In this document: positions 52,435 through 62,147 of the stretch, piece by piece
How positions within the stretch are numbered: the first letter of the stretch is position 1
How the letters are laid out: every line of letters begins with the position of its first letter
DNA from: an uncultured Bacteroidales bacterium
Lineage (GTDB): Bacteria > Bacteroidota > Bacteroidia > Bacteroidales > WCHB1-69
Assembly (NCBI GenBank): GCA_946186495.1
Contig: CAMHNQ010000001.1
Span: 1-64,000, forward strand
Direction of reading: 5' to 3'
Length of the DNA: 64,000 bases
Translations under genes and position numbers: made by a program
The notes under the pieces: generated by a model
What the model saw: the letters and a program-made list of their open reading frames with translations, nothing else
Told to the model about the DNA's origin: nothing
Databases searched by the model: none

Positions 52435-53514
52435 ATGAAAGATTATCAATTCGTTGGTATACAACAAATTGGAATAGGAACTGAAAATATGCTGGCATCC
52501 TGGAAATGGTATGCCGACATGTTCCAGATGAATATCCGTGTTCTGGAAGATGACACTGTGGCGGAACGCATGCTTCCCTATACGGGCGGGAAACCCGAGA
52601 AACGGCACGCGTGCGTGGCTGCCAATCTGCAGGGCGGCGGCGGTTTCGAGATCTGGCAGTATTCGGAACGAAAGCCGATTCCGATGGACTTTGAGGTGAT
52701 GGTTGGCGACCTCGGGATCTTCTGTGCGAAGGTCAAGTCACACAACATCTCGTCATACCATGCCGAACTGGCCGCCAAACACGCGAACGTCTCCCAGATT
52801 TTCATCGACCCGCACGGGCTGCCGACCTTCTACCTCCATGATCCGGACGGGAATCTTTTCCAGGTGGTGGAGGACAATGATGTCTTCATTGACGAAAAAC
52901 ACTATTCCGGCGGCGTTGTGGGCGCCATGATCGGCGTCTCCGACATCGAGAAGTCCCTGCCGGTCTATCGGGACATCCTCGGCTACGACACGGTGGTCTA
53001 TGACAAGACCGGAGTCTTCAGCGACTGGCAGACGATGCGCGGCGGCACCCAGCAGTATCGCCGCGTACTCCTCGCGCACTCCGAGCCTTTCACCGGCCCA
53101 TTCTCGAAACTCTACGGCAGCAACACCAGCACCATAGAACTGGTTCAGGCCATGGAGCGCACCCCGAGGAAAATCTTCGAGAAACCCCGCCAGTGGGGCG
53201 ATCCCGGATTCATCCAGATATGCTTTGACGTGGTGAACATGCGCGCTTTGGAGAAGCATTGCCAGGAACTCGGGTATCCTTTCACTGCCGACAGCTGCCC
53301 CGGAGACGGCGACTTCGACATGGGGCTCGCCTCCGGCCACTTCACTTATATCGAAGATCCGGACGGCACCCTGATAGAATTTGTGGAAGTGCACAAGATC
53401 CCCGTGAGCAACCGCTTCAACCTCTGCATCAACCTGATGAACAGAGACCGATCCAAACCATTGCCTGCCTTCTTCTTCTGGCTCATGAAATTCAACAGAG
53501 TGAAATTCGACTGA
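52435..53514 (+). CDS. VOC-family protein with two glyoxalase-like domains
   Basis: A 359-residue protein with two vicinal-oxygen-chelate halves: GIGTENMLASWKWYADMFQM to YLHDPDGNLFQVVEDN, and VVGAMIGVSDIEKSLPVYRD to HFTYIEDPDGTLIEFVEVHK. The glutamates in LFQVVED and IEFVE are likely metal ligands. Relatives include 4-hydroxyphenylpyruvate dioxygenase-like enzymes and epimerases; the reaction here is unknown. The next gene, an HdrC-like ferredoxin, starts two bases after its stop, suggesting a redox-linked reaction. Confidence 0.8.
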   Translation: MKDYQFVGIQQIGIGTENMLASWKWYADMFQMNIRVLEDDTVAERMLPYTGGKPEKRHACVAANLQGGGGFEIWQYSERKPIPMDFEVMVGDLGIFCAKVKSHNISSYHAELAAKHANVSQIFIDPHGLPTFYLHDPDGNLFQVVEDNDVFIDEKHYSGGVVGAMIGVSDIEKSLPVYRDILGYDTVVYDKTGVFSDWQTMRGGTQQYRRVLLAHSEPFTGPFSKLYGSNTSTIELVQAMERTPRKIFEKPRQWGDPGFIQICFDVVNMRALEKHCQELGYPFTADSCPGDGDFDMGLASGHFTYIEDPDGTLIEFVEVHKIPVSNRFNLCINLMNRDRSKPLPAFFFWLMKFNRVKFD

Positions 53515-53515
53515 T

Positions 53516-54118
53516 ATGGGAGAACTTGTTGAACGTCTACGTAAAGACCTGCGTTACGAGGAGGCACTCCATGCCTGCATGAACTGCGGCATGTGCACTG
53601 CAGTATGCCCCGCAGCGGAATTCTACGACTACGACCCGCGCCGTATCTGCGACATGGTGCAACGCAACGACGAGGCCACCTTAGAGAACCTCCTCCGAAG
53701 TGAAACCATCTGGTACTGTGGACAATGCATGTCGTGCAAACCCAGATGCCCACGCGGCAACGCCCCCGGGGAAGTCATCAACGTCCTCAGGAAAGTCTCC
53801 CAGGAGACCGGCTATTTCCGCGACAGTGAGATGGGACGGCAACAGACCCAGCTCATGAACACTATCGAACAGAACATCCTCGATATCGGCTATTGCGTCC
53901 ATCCCGACCGCGTTGACCCCGCCTACCATGTGGAGCAAGGCCCTGTTTGGCGCTGGTATGTGGACAATATTGAAGAGGTCTCGCGTAAACTGGGCGCCAA
54001 CTACCACGGGAACGGCCCCGGCGCACTCCGCACCATCCCCCACGAGGATATGGCGGAAGTGCACAAGATTTTCGAAGTGACCGGTGGGTTTGAACTTCGC
54101 GACAAAGTGAAGAGTTAA
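53516..54118 (+). CDS. HdrC-like protein with two 4Fe-4S clusters
   Basis: A 200-residue electron carrier with two cluster motifs, ACMNCGMCTAVCP (residues 21-33) and YCGQCMSCKPRCP (residues 67-79), the pattern of heterodisulfide reductase subunit C and related CoB-CoM-like modules. No HdrA, HdrB or flavoprotein gene lies nearby, so the partner may be the VOC protein encoded in front or an enzyme encoded elsewhere. Soluble, no signal peptide. Confidence 0.85.
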   Translation: MGELVERLRKDLRYEEALHACMNCGMCTAVCPAAEFYDYDPRRICDMVQRNDEATLENLLRSETIWYCGQCMSCKPRCPRGNAPGEVINVLRKVSQETGYFRDSEMGRQQTQLMNTIEQNILDIGYCVHPDRVDPAYHVEQGPVWRWYVDNIEEVSRKLGANYHGNGPGALRTIPHEDMAEVHKIFEVTGGFELRDKVKS

Positions 54119-54135
54119 CGTGATAATCCTGCAAT

Positions 54136-55170
54136 ATGAAAAAAGCATTGGTTTTGTGGCTATGTCTCCTGATCACCGCGCTGGCCTTCTCCCAGGATCG
54201 TATCAATGTGAAGGACAAAAACGGGAAAAGGCAGGGCGTGTGGAAAAAATACGAGCAAGGGACATTGGTCTACGAAGGGCAATTCAAGGACGACGTGCCC
54301 TACGGAACATTCAGATATTACCATAAGAACGGCAAACTGAAGAGCGTCACGGAATTTCTCCAAGGTGTCCACAAAGTGAAGACTGTCATTTTCCATGAAA
54401 ACGGCCGAAAAGCTTCCGAAGGTGTTTACATCGATCAGCTGAAGGATGGCGAATGGCGCTATTACGCTGACCATGACACACTTATCAAAGTGGAGAACTA
54501 TCAGATGGGCAAACGCAACGGACCGTGGAAGACCTACTCGACAGACGGGGTTCTTCTGGAAGAGTGTGACTATCTGAATGACAGGCTCAACGGAATTCAC
54601 AAGACCTATTACTTGAACGGGAAAGTCAGTCTGGAAGAGAATTATGTGGCAGGGAAGACCAACGGGAAATACACCTCCTACTATCCAAACGGAAACATTT
54701 CATCCACAGGTGTTTATCATAACGGCTGGCGCGATGCAGAATGGAATTCCTACGATGTGAACGGCAAAATCCGCTCCACTATGGTCTATAAAAACCACAC
54801 CCTGTTGACGACATATATATATATGTACCAGAAAGGGGTGGGGCAGAAGCTGAAACAGGACGTGGTGGCCTATTTCGTGAAAAACCGCGACAAAATGACC
54901 GTCGTGCTCAAGAACGGAAACAGGCTCTCTATTGACGAAACGATGGAAGAGGTGGAACAGTGGATCGACTACACGGCGTTTGTTCGGGTCAACCCACGCT
55001 ACATCGTGGCGACTGACGCCTTGGTAAGCTACACGCCCGTGAAGGACAGCGACGATGTGGACGCCGTGACGGTTAAGATCCGTCCGACCCCCGACGAGGA
55101 GATATACGCCGAAGGCAATGACGCCAAACTCATCAAGTCATTCTTCCGGTCCGATATGCCGGAAGAGTAG
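54136..55170 (+). CDS. Exported MORN-variant repeat protein with LytTR-like C-terminus
   Basis: A 344-residue protein. Signal peptide MKKALVLWLCLLITALAFSQ, then about eight YwqK/MORN-variant repeats (GVWKKYEQGTLVYEGQF, NGPWKTYSTDGVLLEE, NGKYTSYYPNGNISSTG). From about 235 the fold changes: VAYFVKNRDKMTVVLKNGNR, MEEVEQWIDYTAFVRVNPRY and IVATDALVSYTPV look like a LytTR domain, normally a cytoplasmic DNA-binding domain. A signal peptide with a LytTR-like domain is unexpected, so the domain call is tentative. Its usual annotation would be YwqK-family, not a proven antitoxin. Confidence 0.7.
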   Translation: MKKALVLWLCLLITALAFSQDRINVKDKNGKRQGVWKKYEQGTLVYEGQFKDDVPYGTFRYYHKNGKLKSVTEFLQGVHKVKTVIFHENGRKASEGVYIDQLKDGEWRYYADHDTLIKVENYQMGKRNGPWKTYSTDGVLLEECDYLNDRLNGIHKTYYLNGKVSLEENYVAGKTNGKYTSYYPNGNISSTGVYHNGWRDAEWNSYDVNGKIRSTMVYKNHTLLTTYIYMYQKGVGQKLKQDVVAYFVKNRDKMTVVLKNGNRLSIDETMEEVEQWIDYTAFVRVNPRYIVATDALVSYTPVKDSDDVDAVTVKIRPTPDEEIYAEGNDAKLIKSFFRSDMPEE

Positions 55171-55221
55171 GGATAAAAACCAGGTTGATTGTTTGTTATT
55201 AGAGGACAAGAAGAATCGTCA

Positions 55222-56526
55222 GTGAGACCGCTTAACCGAGAAATCCTAAGGATATCCATTCCCAGTATAGTGACCAACATCACGGTGCCGTTGTTGGGCA
55301 TGGTGGATGTCGCCATTGTGGGCCACATCGGGGATGCAGGCTACATCGCGGCGATAGCGCTTGCGACCATGGTCTTTAACCTGATATACTGGAACTTCGG
55401 GTTTCTGAGGATGGGGACCTCCGGGTTGACGGCGCAGGCGTACGGCGCCAATAACAAGGAGGAGTTCCTGAGTGTGCTGGTGCGCGGAGTAGTCATCGCC
55501 CTGACAGTGGCTGCTGTCCTGCTTCTGCTTCAGTATCCCATCGCCTGTCTGTGCAAACAGTGGATACATACCTCTCCGAAGACATTAGACCTGATGCTCA
55601 CCTACTTCTACATCCGCATTTGGGCGGCCCCAGCCACCGTCAGCCTGTATGTGCTGAAGGGCTGGTTCCTCGGGATGCAGAACGCGGCGTCGCCCATGTG
55701 GGTGGCCACGCTGCTCAACCTCGTGAACATCGTTTTCAGCTTGCTGTTCGTTTACGTCTTCGACGCAGGAATCGCAGGAGTGGCATGGGGTTCTGTGCTG
55801 GCGCAGTACAGCGGCCTGCTCCTGGCCATTGTCATCTGGGTGCGGCGTTATGGCCATTTCTGGCGCGATATTCCCTGGCGCACAGCCCTGCAATGGCGCA
55901 AGATGCTGCGATTCTTCCAAGTCAACGCCGACATTTTCCTGCGTTCCCTCTGTTTGATTGCAGTGTTCACCTTCATCCCATACATTTCCGCCAATTTCGG
56001 AGAGGAGATACTGGCAGCCAACACGTTACTCATGCAGCTGTTCACCCTCACCTCCTATGTCATGGACGGTTTTGCTTACGCCGGCGAGTCTCTCGTGGGC
56101 AAGTATGTGGGGGCGAGAGAGCCAAGGACCTTGCGGACAGTGATACTTTATCTGTTAGGGTGGGGGGCTGGACTGGCTGTGGCCTTCACCTTATTGTTCC
56201 TTTTCTTGGGAGAAGGGATTCTTCGCGTGCTTTCCAATGACGAGACGGTCATCCAAACGGCAATGCACTACATCCCGTGGACCTATTTGCTGCCCTTTGT
56301 GGGTTTTGCGGCCTTCATCTACGACGGCATCTACATCGGGGCAACGGCAACATCGGCAATGCGCAACGTGATGTTCGTGGCCACGGCGGTGTTTTTCGTA
56401 CTTTATTACGCGCTGGTGAACCAGTGGAGTAACCACGCGCTATGGTTCGCCTTTATTTTCTTCCTGCTTTTCAGAGGAATACTGATGGCAATTGGACAAA
56501 AGCGCTACGTTGTTATACGGAATTGA
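55222..56526 (+). CDS. MATE-family multidrug exporter
   Basis: A 434-residue, 12-segment transporter that exchanges cations or small drugs for Na+ or H+. Start region RPLNREILRISIPSIVTNIT and LLGMVDVAIVGHIG are typical of the DinF/NorM group, as are FGFLRMGTSGLTAQAYGANN and the repeat in the second half. No ATG lies in the first helix region: the frame opens with GTG at 55222 (or TTG at 55189), and GTG is chosen because it precedes the conserved part. Confidence 0.9.
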   Translation: MRPLNREILRISIPSIVTNITVPLLGMVDVAIVGHIGDAGYIAAIALATMVFNLIYWNFGFLRMGTSGLTAQAYGANNKEEFLSVLVRGVVIALTVAAVLLLLQYPIACLCKQWIHTSPKTLDLMLTYFYIRIWAAPATVSLYVLKGWFLGMQNAASPMWVATLLNLVNIVFSLLFVYVFDAGIAGVAWGSVLAQYSGLLLAIVIWVRRYGHFWRDIPWRTALQWRKMLRFFQVNADIFLRSLCLIAVFTFIPYISANFGEEILAANTLLMQLFTLTSYVMDGFAYAGESLVGKYVGAREPRTLRTVILYLLGWGAGLAVAFTLLFLFLGEGILRVLSNDETVIQTAMHYIPWTYLLPFVGFAAFIYDGIYIGATATSAMRNVMFVATAVFFVLYYALVNQWSNHALWFAFIFFLLFRGILMAIGQKRYVVIRN

Positions 56527-56579
56527 GGGGTGCGTACCCATCCGTTTGTGCACAATCTTACACTGACGATAAACGAACA

Positions 56580-56607
56580 AAGCCCGAACCATAGAGGAAC
56601 GGGCCTT
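56580..56607. terminator. Hairpin between the convergent MATE and mscL genes
   Basis: AAGCCCG and CGGGCCTT pair around 13 bases with one bulge. Placed midway between convergent genes; neither side shows a clear T run. Confidence 0.4.
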
Positions 56608-56636
56608 GAAAAAAGAAAGTGGAAAATACTCGGCAA

Positions 56637-57071
56637 TTAGTTTTTCTCTTTCAGCAGGTCACGGATTTCGGTGAGCAGCTTTTCCTCTGCGCTGGGTTCC
56701 GGAGCGGGAGCGGGCGTCTCTTCCTCCTTTTTCTTCACTAAGCTTGTGGCTTTGTTGATCAGCTTGATGACAGCGAAGATACACAGGGCCACAATCAGGA
56801 AGTCAATGGTCACTTGAATGAAGTTTCCGTAGTTCAGGGTTACGGCTTCCTTCACGACCTCTCCCGCTTCGTTGAGCTTTGGGGCGCGCAGTGTCAACGA
56901 CAATGTGGTGAAATTGACGTTGCCGATGAGGGCGCCGATGATTGGCATGAGCAGGTCGTTCACCAAAGAGGTGACGATTTTCCCGAAGGCACCGCCAATA
57001 ATCACACCGATGGCCATGTCCATGACATTGCCTTTCATTGCAAATTCCTTGAATTCTTTAAAAAATCCCAT
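56637..57071 (-). CDS. mscL: Large-conductance mechanosensitive channel
   Basis: A 144-residue pentameric pore protein that releases solutes on hypo-osmotic shock. N-terminal [20 protein letters not shown], pore helix [19 protein letters not shown], and the second membrane segment [20 protein letters not shown], followed by a charged tail with a Pro/Ala/Glu stretch. The periplasmic loop is of normal length. Confidence 0.95.
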   Translation of the reverse strand: MGFFKEFKEFAMKGNVMDMAIGVIIGGAFGKIVTSLVNDLLMPIIGALIGNVNFTTLSLTLRAPKLNEAGEVVKEAVTLNYGNFIQVTIDFLIVALCIFAVIKLINKATSLVKKKEEETPAPAPEPSAEEKLLTEIRDLLKEKN

Positions 57072-57101
57072 AGTTTATAATTTTTGATGATGTTGAAAAT
57101 G

Positions 57102-57109
57102 CAAAAGTA
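57102..57109 (-). promoter_or_regulatory. -7 box for mscL
   Basis: TACTTTTG then CATT on the minus strand, 30 bases before the ATG at 57071. Confidence 0.6.
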
Positions 57110-57160
57110 GTATTTTTTTTGTTGTAATATTCTTTATGGTAAGGTTTGGATGGCGAAAAG

Positions 57161-58075
57161 TCAGGAAGTCATGAGGCTATGCATCACGGCAAGTTTGTAT
57201 AAATCCAAGAAAATCAAACTGTTGTATTCAGATGCGATGTTTCTCAACGGTTGTTTGGCTTTGGCCAACAAAGAAAGAGTGAACTTTCCTGTCAATTGCT
57301 GTCTCATTCGTTCGTAAGTCGAAAGTAGAGTGCTGACAGACAGAAACTTATCATCGACTTTATGGTTTTCTTTCAATTTCACGAGGTTGGCGACACCTGC
57401 GGCGACTTTGTTCAATAGCACCTCATTGGTGTCGATGCCTTCATGAAACAGTTCGTTGTCAATATGATAGATAGGGATACTGCATTTTTCGAGTTCGATG
57501 CCGAAGAAAGTGTCTTCATATCCATATTGCCGCAGGGATTCCTCGAATCTGCATTTTTGGAAGACAGACTTGGATGCCAACATGTTGAATGGGGTGAATG
57601 CGCGATAGGGTGCGCGGTTTCGTTCTGCCGCCGAATGGACTTCCCGCTTGATACCATACCGGTAGCGAAGCCGTTTTGCCTTTTCGGGACGCATCTCACG
57701 ATAGCTCAGGCCCCCAAGGACAACAAAGTCTGTACCGACGAGATTGTTTTCCCGCATAAACCGAAGGTATTCCGCGATATAGTCGTTTTTTTTGACGCGG
57801 GCGTCGCAGTCCATGAAAAGCAGGTTAGGGTATATCGCCGTGTCTGCGAGACAGTTGCGGATTCTGGATCGGCCTATATTGTCCTCATATTGGATGTATC
57901 GTACCTTGTCCTGTTCTGCCAGCAGGGAATTGTGATGACGGACCGACATGTCAGAAGAGGCGTCGTCGGAGATAATGATTTCATAGTCAACGGCGCAACT
58001 CTCGAGTTGCGCCTGCAATTCCGACACGAGCGGGTGGACATTCACGTTATATGTTGGGATTAATATTGAGAGCAT
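57161..58075 (-). CDS. Family 2 glycosyltransferase
   Basis: A 304-residue GT-A fold enzyme: MLSILIPTYNVNVHPLV, VDYEIIISDDASSD and the metal site LLFMDCDARVKKNDYI (DxD). An acceptor region includes FTPFNMLASKSVF and YGYEDTFFGIELEK (the ED general-base motif). It transfers a sugar to an unknown surface glycan. AT-richer than its neighbours, which fits a recently moved surface-glycan gene. Confidence 0.85.
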   Translation of the reverse strand: MLSILIPTYNVNVHPLVSELQAQLESCAVDYEIIISDDASSDMSVRHHNSLLAEQDKVRYIQYEDNIGRSRIRNCLADTAIYPNLLFMDCDARVKKNDYIAEYLRFMRENNLVGTDFVVLGGLSYREMRPEKAKRLRYRYGIKREVHSAAERNRAPYRAFTPFNMLASKSVFQKCRFEESLRQYGYEDTFFGIELEKCSIPIYHIDNELFHEGIDTNEVLLNKVAAGVANLVKLKENHKVDDKFLSVSTLLSTYERMRQQLTGKFTLSLLAKAKQPLRNIASEYNSLIFLDLYKLAVMHSLMTS

Positions 58076-58097
58076 TTCCTTACATTTAGGCGAGGCG

Positions 58098-58105
58098 CAA
58101 AATTA
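58098..58105 (-). promoter_or_regulatory. -7 box for the glycosyltransferase
   Basis: TAATTTTG then CGCC on the minus strand, 23 bases before the ATG. Confidence 0.5.
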
Positions 58106-58163
58106 CACCCCGACAAAACTAACCTAAAGCCAAAACAGCCAACCTTCATTCTCCGATAACCAT

Positions 58164-58886
58164 TTACACGTGTGAATCAATGAGTTTCCCGTCTTCGATA
58201 CAGATAGCACGAGAGGGGAACTTGTCGATGAGGGAAAAGTTGTGGGTGGCCATCAGCACAGTGGTGCCCGTTTGGTTGATATGGTGGAAAACTTGGAATA
58301 TTTCCTCTGCGGTGATTGGGTCGAGGTTGCCGGTAGGTTCGTCGGCCAGTATGAGGTCAGGGCTGTTGAGCAAGGCTCTGGCGATGCAGACACGCTGCTG
58401 CTCCCCGCCAGAGAGTTGTGAAGGCAACTTGAAGTCCTTTGTTTCCAGACCCACCATCCCGAGCACCTCTTCGCAACGGTTGAGCATGGCATGTTTGTCT
58501 TTCCATCGGGTCGCGCGCAGCACGAACATCAGGTTGTCTATCACCGTTCGGTCTTGAAGCAATTGGTAGTCCTGGAACACTACGCCGATTTTCTTCCTCA
58601 TTTCCGGGATTTGTTTCTTCTTCAGGTTCAGCAGGTCGTAGCCGATCATCGAGGCCTCTTCGCCTTCGGGTTTGAGTTCACCGATGAGTGTTTCCAGGAT
58701 GGAGGATTTCCCAGTTCCTGTCTTGCCGATCAGATAGACGAACTCTCCCTGCTTGATGGTGAAGCTGATGTCGGTGAGGACACGCAGCTTGCGGTGGGAG
58801 ATGTTCACGCCCTTAAAGGTGATGACGGGGGCCGGGATAGGCTGTTCCCGGCCTGCTTCGACGGTATTGTCTTGTTTCTCTTCCAT
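58164..58886 (-). CDS. ftsE: Cell-division ATP-binding protein FtsE
   Basis: A 240-residue ABC ATPase that with FtsX controls septal peptidoglycan hydrolases. Walker A IGKTGTGKSSILETL, Q-loop VVFQDYQLLQDRTV, signature LSGGEQQRVCIARAL, Walker B LILADEPTGNLDP and the H-loop MATHNFSL. An N-terminal extension of about 20 residues precedes the domain. No ftsX is adjacent; a lolD-type lipoprotein exporter ATPase is the nearest alternative. Confidence 0.85.
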   Translation of the reverse strand: MEEKQDNTVEAGREQPIPAPVITFKGVNISHRKLRVLTDISFTIKQGEFVYLIGKTGTGKSSILETLIGELKPEGEEASMIGYDLLNLKKKQIPEMRKKIGVVFQDYQLLQDRTVIDNLMFVLRATRWKDKHAMLNRCEEVLGMVGLETKDFKLPSQLSGGEQQRVCIARALLNSPDLILADEPTGNLDPITAEEIFQVFHHINQTGTTVLMATHNFSLIDKFPSRAICIEDGKLIDSHV

Positions 58887-58993
58887 GATGTTTCTTTTTT
58901 AGGCCCCGGGGGACGCAGCCGCTCGCTCCGGGTTGACATGTGTCTGGCTTGCAGCCATTTAGGAAAACTCTGAATTCCCGATGCTGAATTAGG

Positions 58994-60973
<1,980 letters not shown>

Positions 60974-60994
60974 TTATTTTTCTCTAAAAGCCTG

Positions 60995-61002
60995 CAAATA
61001 TA
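60995..61002 (-). promoter_or_regulatory. -7 box for gyrB
   Basis: TATATTTG then CAGG on the minus strand, 34 bases before the ATG at 60961. Confidence 0.65.
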
Positions 61003-61187
61003 CAAAAAATATTGGTATTACTGGCGTTTTTTTGCAGGAATCTGAGGCGGCGCAGACGGGACTGCCTGCATCATGTTGAGTTGCAGGAAATGTGACAGGG
61101 CGTGCAGGAAACGGCTACGACTATTTACCCGTGAAAGTGCAAGTCTTCCCGTTGTAACTTTTTTGAGGCACGTTGGCGAAAAAAGTG
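61003..61187. other. Intergenic stretch between gyrB and fabG
   Basis: Together with the two flanking leaders this is a gene-free gap of about 360 bases (60962-61323). No convincing gene or RNA was seen. The fabG leader (61196-61323) contains a perfect stem GTCGCAC/GTGCGAC at 61209-61230 and a second stem CCCGC/GCGGG, but matches no riboswitch I know. Confidence 0.5.
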
Positions 61188-61195
61188 TACTTTTG
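61188..61195 (+). promoter_or_regulatory. -7 box for fabG
   Basis: TACTTTTG then CCAC, with TTTG at 61162-61165 as a possible -33 element. Leader of about 128 bases. Confidence 0.6.
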
Positions 61196-61323
61196 CCACC
61201 GAAATGCCGTCGCACGGAAAGGCGTGCGACCGAGCGTTTGGGAATTACCACTCCCGCCCCGAGAAAGGCGAAAACGGAAAGTCTTGGAGCGGGCTTAAAC
61301 CTTAAAATTCTAAAACACCGAAT

Positions 61324-62052
61324 ATGAAATACGCATTGATAACAGGAGGCTCCCGCGGCATCGGCCGTGCTGTGGCCTTGCGCCTTTCGCGAGACGGCAT
61401 GCCCGTCATCGTCAATTATGTGAGTAACGATGCCGCCGCTCAGGATGTGAAGCAGCAGATTGAGGGCCAGGGCGGCGTGTGTGAGCTGCTGAAGTTCGAC
61501 ATCTCAGACGCCCACGCCGTGGAGACGGCATTGGAGGGGTGGGAGAACGCCCATCCCGACGACTATATCGCCGTGTTGGTCAACAACGCCGGCACGCGCC
61601 GCGACAACCTGATGGTCATGATGGGCGACGAAGACTGGCACAACGTCATCGACACGCCGCTGAACGGCTTTTTCTACATCACACGCCGTGTGGTTAAGAC
61701 GATGATCCGCCATCGGGACGGACGCATCATCAACATGGCGTCGCTCTCAGGTCTCAAGGGCGTTCCGGGGCAGACGAACTACAGTGCCGCGAAAGCCGCC
61801 ATCATCGGGGCGACGAAAGCCTTGGCGCAGGAGGTTGCCAAGCGGAAAGTCACGGTCAACGCCGTTGCGCCTGGATTCATAGCAACCGACATGACAGCCG
61901 GTTTGGACGAGGCTGCCCTGAGCAAGATGATTCCCGCCCAGCGGTTCGGCACCCCCGACGAAGTCGCCGCCGCTGTCGCTTTCCTCGCCTCCCCAGAGGC
62001 TGCCTACATCACGGGACAGGTGATCCAGGTGAACGGTGGGCTTTACAGTTAG
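61324..62052 (+). CDS. fabG: 3-oxoacyl-ACP reductase FabG-like SDR
   Basis: A 242-residue NADPH-dependent ketoreductase of fatty-acid elongation. ALITGGSRGIGRAVALRL (cofactor loop), VLVNNAGTRRDNLM, catalytic serine in IINMASLSGLKG, YxxxK in NYSAAKAAIIGATKALAQEV, VNAVAPGFIATDMT, and AYITGQVIQVNGG. FabG proteins usually have NNAGITRDNL, here NNAGTRRDNL. It is not beside other fab genes, so it could serve a polyketide or aryl-polyene pathway and not the main pathway. Confidence 0.88.
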   Translation: MKYALITGGSRGIGRAVALRLSRDGMPVIVNYVSNDAAAQDVKQQIEGQGGVCELLKFDISDAHAVETALEGWENAHPDDYIAVLVNNAGTRRDNLMVMMGDEDWHNVIDTPLNGFFYITRRVVKTMIRHRDGRIINMASLSGLKGVPGQTNYSAAKAAIIGATKALAQEVAKRKVTVNAVAPGFIATDMTAGLDEAALSKMIPAQRFGTPDEVAAAVAFLASPEAAYITGQVIQVNGGLYS

Positions 62053-62091
62053 CGGTTCCGGAATCGCCCGCCGCCCCTCCCCAGGCGAACC

Positions 62092-62127
62092 AAAAACGGC
62101 GTGCATCGTGAGATGCACGCCGTTTTT
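62092..62127. terminator. Bidirectional rho-independent terminator
   Basis: AAAAACGGCGTGCATC and GATGCACGCCGTTTTT pair over 16 perfect bases with a GTGA tetraloop. The A and T ends provide a T run on both strands, serving the convergent fabG and T9SS-cargo genes. Confidence 0.9.
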
Positions 62128-62147
62128 CCTATATATTACTTTATATG

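Noticed and set aside
61196..61323. Possible riboswitch ahead of fabG
   Set aside because: Two plain stems are seen, but no known aptamer core such as the FapR or FabT sites; reported only as a gap note.
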